A stretch of 64,000 nt of DNA from Annona cherimola (Eukaryota; Streptophyta; Magnoliopsida; Magnoliales; Annonaceae). The position numbers and the translations under genes were made by a program. A model generated the notes under the pieces. It worked only from the letters and a program-made list of their open reading frames with translations. It was not told the origin of the DNA and did no database searches. Below are positions 59,337-64,000 of this stretch, piece after piece (position 1 is the first letter of the stretch; every line of letters starts with the position of its first letter). The stretch spans positions 55,667,174 to 55,731,173 of the forward strand of contig CM059975.1 of NCBI GenBank assembly GCA_030490835.1. The letters are read 5' to 3'.

Positions 59337-60342
59337 GTCCAAGCAGTCACACTGCGTAGTGGAAAGCAGTTACCCGATGCAATTCCACCAGAATCGATAA
59401 CTGAGCCCACGAATCCTCTAATTCAGTAGTCATAGGAGCCAGAAGAACCAAATACTACCCAGAAACAACCGGACGCTGAAATTGCCACAAATCAAAGGCC
59501 GCCTCCTCCATTACCTCAAAGATTCGCAAAGACTAAAAAGGAGGGCCAAATCAAGAAATTTCTAGAGGTATTGAAGTAGCTACACATCAATATACCTCTC
59601 GTCGAATCCTTGGAACAGATGCCTAGCTATGCTAAATTTATGAAAGATGTGCTATCAAAGAAAAGGCGGTTGACGAAATTCGAGACGGTGGCATTAATAG
59701 AGGAAACCAGCACGATGGTGCAAAGGAAGTTGCCTCCTAAACTCAAGGACCTAGGAAGTTTCACCATCCCGTGCATAATTGGAAACCAATACTTCGGGAG
59801 AGCCCTATGCGACTTGGGAGCTAGCATTAATCTCATGCCCAAGTAAATTTTTAGAAAATTAGGCATCGGGGAAGCTCGACCTACTATTGTCATGTTGCAA
59901 CTGGCAGACCAGTCTACGACATATCCGGAAAGTATCATTGAGGATGTCCTTGTCAAGGTGAACAAGTTCATCTTTCCTGCTGATTTTATTATCCTGGATT
60001 ATGAAGAAATTGAGATGTTCCAATCATTCTAGGTCGACCCTTCCTCGCAACGGGTAAGTCATCATCGATGTACAGGCTGGAGAGCTAACCATGCGGGTTC
60101 AGAGTGAACACGTTACTTTTAGCGTGTTCAAGGTGATGCAGTTACCAAATGATCCAGATGAATGTGTAATGATCGACATGGTGGAGTCTGCAGTTCAACC
60201 TGAATTCCAAATCTCAGCTTTCAAGGACATCGTCGATGCATCGCTAGTTGGGGAAGTCAGTGAATCTGACGAAGATTTGGCAGAAATGATACACTATCTG
60301 TAGCAACCTCCAACATTCCCATGATACGCGCAGAAATTCGAA
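59337..60342 (+). pseudogene. Element K protease and pre-RT linker
   Basis: After the AVTLRSGKQL word (59344-59373) comes a Pro/Gln-rich linker, then the frame 59610-59846. That frame holds the helix MPSYAKFMKDVLSKKR and the active site CDLGASINLMPK, the Athila form of the aspartic protease triad. A TAA (59845) and later stops interrupt it. The segment 60091-60303 (HVTFSVFKVM, then an acidic stretch) is the linker toward RT. Confidence 0.85.
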
Positions 60343-61787
60343 TTGCTGGAGCTCAAGCCGGAATCTTTTAAACAGTTGAAGCCGTCGATCGAAGAGCCGC
60401 CTATTCTAGAGCTAAAACCCTTGCCAAAACATCTCAGATATGCCTATTTGGGAGCAGAATCTTCACTCCCGGTGATTATTTCTTCTGCATTGGATCCCGT
60501 GCAGGAAGAAAAACTGCTGAGAGTGCTCGGAGATCACAAAAAGGTCATAGGATGGACCATAGCAGACATCAGAGGCATACCCTATCTCCGATGAGGTGGT
60601 CAAAAAGGAGATCATCAAATGGCTAGCTGCAGGCGTGATATACCCTATCTCCGACAGTTCTTGGGTCAACCCAGTGCAGTGCGTCCCAAAGAAATGTGGT
60701 ATGATGGTCGTTTCCAATGAAAAGAATGAGCTGATTCCAATCAGGACAGTTACTGGTTGGCGAGTTTGCATGAACTACCGTAAGCTAAATAAAGCCACTT
60801 GAAAGGATCATTTCTCGCTCCCATTCATTGATCAGATGCTGGACAGGTTAGCAGGACGTGAATTCTATTGCTTTCTGGATGGCTATTTAGGTTATCATCA
60901 GATTATGATAGCACCGGAGGACCAAGAAAAAAACTACGTTCACATGTCCTTATGGCACGTTCGCATTCAGGCGAATGTCGTTTGGCCTATGCAATGCTCT
61001 AGGCACATTTCAGCATTGTATGATGGCCATTTTCACTGACATGGTGGAGGATTTTCTTGAGGTATTCATGGACGATTTCTCGGTATTCAGAAATTCCTAT
61101 GACAAGTGCTTGACCAACTTATCGAAGATACTCCAGCGTTGCGAGGATATGAACCTGGTTCTCAACTGGGAAAAGTGTCATTTTATGGTGCAGGAGGGCA
61201 TTATACTTGGTCACAGGGTCTCTCAACAAGGAATTGAAGTGGACAAAGCTAAAATCGAGACGATCAAGAAATTGCCTCCACCCACCTCAGTTAAAGGCAT
61301 TCACAGTTTTCTGGGACATGCGGGGTTCTATAGGCGATTCATAAAAGACTTCTCAAAGATAGCCAAGTCGCTATGTTCGTTGCTTGAGAAAGATGCACCA
61401 TTCGAATTCACCAACGAATGCATGGAGGCATTCCAGGAGCTAAAAAAGAAATTGGTATCTGCGCCAATTATTATTTCTCCGGAATGGAACTTCTCATTCA
61501 AATTGATGTGCGATGCGAGCGACTACGCGGTAGGAGCGGTACTAGAACAGTTAAAGAACAAGGTTTTTCACTCCATCTACTACGCTAGAAAAACCTTGAA
61601 CGAGGCACAAATGAATTATACTACGACCAAAAAGGAACTGCTAGCAGTGGTATTTGCATTCGACAAATTCAAAGCTTATCTGGTGGGCACCAAAGTGATC
61701 GTTTACACAGACCATTCAGCCATGAAATATTTGATCAAGAAAAAGGATGCAAAACCACGCTTGATTCGGTGGGTCTTACTGCTATAG
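60343..61787 (+). pseudogene. Element K reverse transcriptase and RNase H
   Basis: The frame 60343-60594 has the start of RT (LPKHLRYAYLG and IGWTIADIRGI). The frame 60596-60802 has YPISDSSWVNPVQCVPKK and the WRVCMNYRKLN motif. After a TGA, 60836-61039 has FYCFLDGYLGYHQI. The long frame 60975-61787 (270 aa) has catalytic FMDDFSVF (about 61066-61089), primer grip VGHRV-like [12 protein letters not shown] and RNase H with [12 protein letters not shown], the Glu-containing helix [14 protein letters not shown] and [11 protein letters not shown] frameshift at about 60940-60975 and stops disrupt the polyprotein. It resembles Athila RT closely. Confidence 0.9.
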
Positions 61788-61802
61788 GAGTTCGACCTCG
61801 AA

Positions 61803-63229
61803 ATGAAATACCGGAAGGGAGCTGAAAATCAGGTCGCTGACCATTTATCCCGCCTTGAAGAATCCCAGTTAAGCCACGATACGGAGCAAATTCGGGAAGT
61901 GTTCACGAATGAGCAGCTATTCTCTATCTCCCCAGGCAGTCCACCATGGTATACAGACTTCGTCAATTACATCGTCAGTGGAATGTTGCCTGCGGAGTTG
62001 AATTCACACCAAAGGAAGAAGTTCTCCATGATGTTAAATTCTATTTCTGGGATGACCCATATCTGTTCAAGCAATGCCCAGACCATTTATATCGAAGATG
62101 TATTCCAGAGTGTGAATAAAAATCAATAGTGCAAAGCTGCCATTCATCTTTGTATGGGGGCCACTTTCAAGGAGACAAGACTGCGGTAAAAATATTTCAA
62201 TTGGGATTCTACTGGCCATCTCTATTTAAAGACACCCATTTTTATGCCAAAAGGTGTGATCAATGCTAACGGACAGGTAATATTTCCAAAAGGCACGAAA
62301 TGCCTCTCACTAATATCATTGAGGTATAAATATTTGATGTTTGGGGTATCGACTTCATGGGCCCATTCATTCCCTCCTTTGGAAACCACTACATTCTAGT
62401 TGTTGTTGATTTTGTTTCCAAATGGGTAGAACCAATTCCTACTCAAGCGGGCGACGGCAAAACAGTTCTCAAATTCATCAAGAAGAACATCTTCACCCAT
62501 TTCGGCACGCCTCGGGTGATTATTAGTGATGGAGGATCCCATTTCTGCAGCCGGCAGTTCTTGGAAATTTTGCTCAAATATGGCGTATGCCACAGAGTGA
62601 CGACAGCTTATCATCCACAAGCTAATGGATAGGTCGAGTTGGCCAACAGGGAATTAAAGCAAATTCTGGATAAAACGATCGGGTCATCTAGCAAAGACTG
62701 GTCCGTCAAACTAGACATGCATTATGGGCATATCGAATTGCTTATTAAACTTAGTTTGGAATGTCTCCCTACCAACCGGTTTATGGAAAAGCCTGTAATT
62801 TGCCGCTGGAGTTGGAGCACAATGCGTATTGGGCGATTAAAAAACTAAACCTGGACATGCAACAAGCAGGGGAAAGTCGATTACTGCAACTCAATGAGTT
62901 GGACGAATTCTAGATGCAAGCCTATGAAAGTGCCAAGATCTATAAAGAAAATGTGAAGAAATGGCATGATAAAAAGATTCTATCATGAAAATTCGATCCA
63001 GATCAGAGACTTTTTCTTTTCAATTCAAGATTAAAATTATTTCCAGGAAAATTCAAATCCAGATGGACGGGTCCGTTCGTGGTGATAAAGGCGACTGAGC
63101 ATGGGGCAGTGGAGATATTCAACGAAGTGTCCTGCAATAGTTCTGTCGTGAATGGGCAACGTCTTAAGCATTATAAGGGAGATGATTTTCAGCATTACAA
63201 GGAGGTGGTGGAACTAAAAGAAAATTAAA
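61803..63229 (+). pseudogene. Element K integrase
   Basis: The frame 61803-62129 follows RNase H with ENQVADHLSRLE. A His/Cys zinc region in broken frame (about 62130-62275) ends RCDQC. The frame 62357-62632 has the core [12 protein letters not shown], the second Asp in [13 protein letters not shown] and HPQANG leading to a TAG where Gln is expected, beside the catalytic Glu. The C-terminal part (62639 to about 63229) continues with frame changes to GRFPGKF-like and GPFVVI segments. No envelope-like ORF follows. Confidence 0.88.
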
Positions 63230-63858
63230 CAGTGGGAACGTCGGGCGGAGGACGTTAAACTTAGCACTGGATGGGAGGCAACCCATCACTCATTTTCATT
63301 TTGATTTATGTCTTTGTCTTTGTTCTTGTTTTTATTATTAGGAAGAAGATTTGGAGCTGAGTTTCAAAGAGATCATGATCAAAACCTGTTTCAGGCAGCC
63401 ATCCCATCCCCAGCCCGTCGATAGCGAGGACGTGGACGCCACGGAGTCCGATTCTTGAGGGAGTCCCGGTCCTTTCATTTTGTTTTTATTTTTATTTTTC
63501 ATTGTATTTCCTTTACTAGGTCATTTTAGGTCATCATGCATTGAGGACAATGCATCTCCCAAGTTTGGGGGGTGTACAATTCTCAACCATAGGTCAGTTT
63601 TTCATGTTTTATTTTAGTTTTTCACGTTTTATTTTATTTGCATGTTATGTCAATTCCAGCTAATGAAAGTTATCTTTGTTCAATCCATCTTATTGAAAAT
63701 GTGCAGGGTTGTGATTAATATTGACTTAAAATTGAATTCATGAAAGAATGAGCAATTCAGATTAAAAACCAAGTATAAAAGCAAGTTGAAATTGACATGT
63801 GAAAGAACTAAAAGGAATTTCATAATACATTGTTCTAATTCAATTACAGGTATATCTG
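63230..63858 (+). other. Element K 3' untranslated region
   Basis: It holds the Athila-type word GGATGGGAGGCAACCCATC (63270-63288), a short Asp/Ser-coding remnant (63400-63455), the sequence AAGTTTGGGGGGTG (63562-63575), which is PPT-like, and low-complexity TTTTATTTT runs. No long frame is supported. The 3' LTR has not begun by 63858. Confidence 0.7.
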
Positions 63859-64000
63859 TGTGGCGCCCCGAACCGAGTTGCCTAGAAGCCTTACTCCGGG
63901 ATCGTTTTGATTGGTAAACGTGACTCAGGATTGTTGCCCTGATCACACGGCAGGATTTTTTTTTTTTTTCATCAATACATGGAAAATTCCCATCATTCAT
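63859..64000 (-). mobile_element. LTR L, Tekay-type gypsy, left end only
   Basis: TGTGGCGCCCCGAACCGAG and the U5 block with GGTAAACGTGACTCAGGATT and TTGCCCTGATCACACGGCAG match the ends of E and H. The LTR continues beyond the window, so its length, state and TSD cannot be judged. The probable left TSD is the last five bases before 63859 (ATCTG). Confidence 0.9.

Larger units (their letters stand above)
56576..63858 (+). mobile_element. Element K: Athila-lineage gypsy element, forward
   Basis: 5' LTR (56576-57758), PBS for tRNA-Asp, gag, protease, RT, RNase H and integrase follow in gypsy order. An Athila-type 3' region with the sequence AAGTTTGGGGGGTG (63562-63575) comes before LTR L. Gag text (SLRDRASKWLDSLPPNS) and AVTLRSGKQL between gag and protease indicate Athila. 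No envelope-like ORF is seen after integrase, and the 3' LTR was not reached before 63859. It contains many in-frame stops, mostly TAG. It is inserted in the 5' LTR of B; the left flank is CATAT. Confidence 0.9.

Noticed and set aside
63680..64000. Minus-strand frame at the right edge
   Set aside because: It spans the junction between the 3' region of K and LTR L and shows no domain.

Overview
This window is nuclear DNA of a flowering plant, most likely a eudicot with a large repeat-rich genome. It looks like one continuous pile of nested LTR retrotransposons. I see no convincing host gene, rRNA, tRNA or CRISPR array. The evidence is plant-type LTR ends, tRNA-primer sites (TGGTATCAGAGC and TGGTGCCGCTGCCGGGGA), polypurine tracts, gag/pol domains of three plant lineages (Tekay/Del-like chromovirus, SIRE/Maximus-like copia, Athila), and exact 5-bp target-site duplications (TSDs).

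Layout, outermost to innermost. C: a forward Tekay-type LTR remnant (1-7284) holding a solo copia LTR, M (1567-3334). B: a reverse Tekay-type element (protease, gag, extra ORF, 5' LTR), broken against C at about 7284 and running to 56575. B is interrupted by: D, a full-length reverse copia element (8514-20621) whose 5' LTR holds a gypsy solo LTR, E (16934-19966); A, a full-length reverse Tekay element (20728-50927); J, a solo copia LTR (51880-53072); and K, an Athila element (56576 onward). A is itself interrupted by F, an Athila/Tat-type solo LTR (21855-25290); by G, a forward short-bodied Tekay derivative (26867-33978); by H, a 4.07-kb gypsy solo LTR in gag (38822-42890); and by I, a copia solo LTR (46565-48376). 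L, another gypsy LTR, starts at 63859 and leaves the window.

How it works together. A keeps every part of a Tekay life cycle in minus-strand order: 5' LTR, PBS, an extra ORF upstream of gag, gag, protease, RT, RNase H, integrase with a chromodomain-like tail, PPT, 3' LTR. All coding regions carry stops or frameshifts, so every element here is probably inactive by itself. D is the least decayed.

Most unusual: (1) an extra sense-strand ORF between PBS and gag, shared by the two Tekay elements A and B and decayed differently in each; (2) a 41-45-nt purine-rich block bounded by AG and GTAAGC in the LTRs of all Tekay-type families here, which looks like a conserved mini-exon; (3) GC-rich palindrome arrays directly upstream of the TATA box in two unrelated LTR families (AAGTCGACTT-type in copia, TTGGCGCCTAGGCGCCAA-type in Athila); (4) hairpin-bearing tandem arrays in LTR C.
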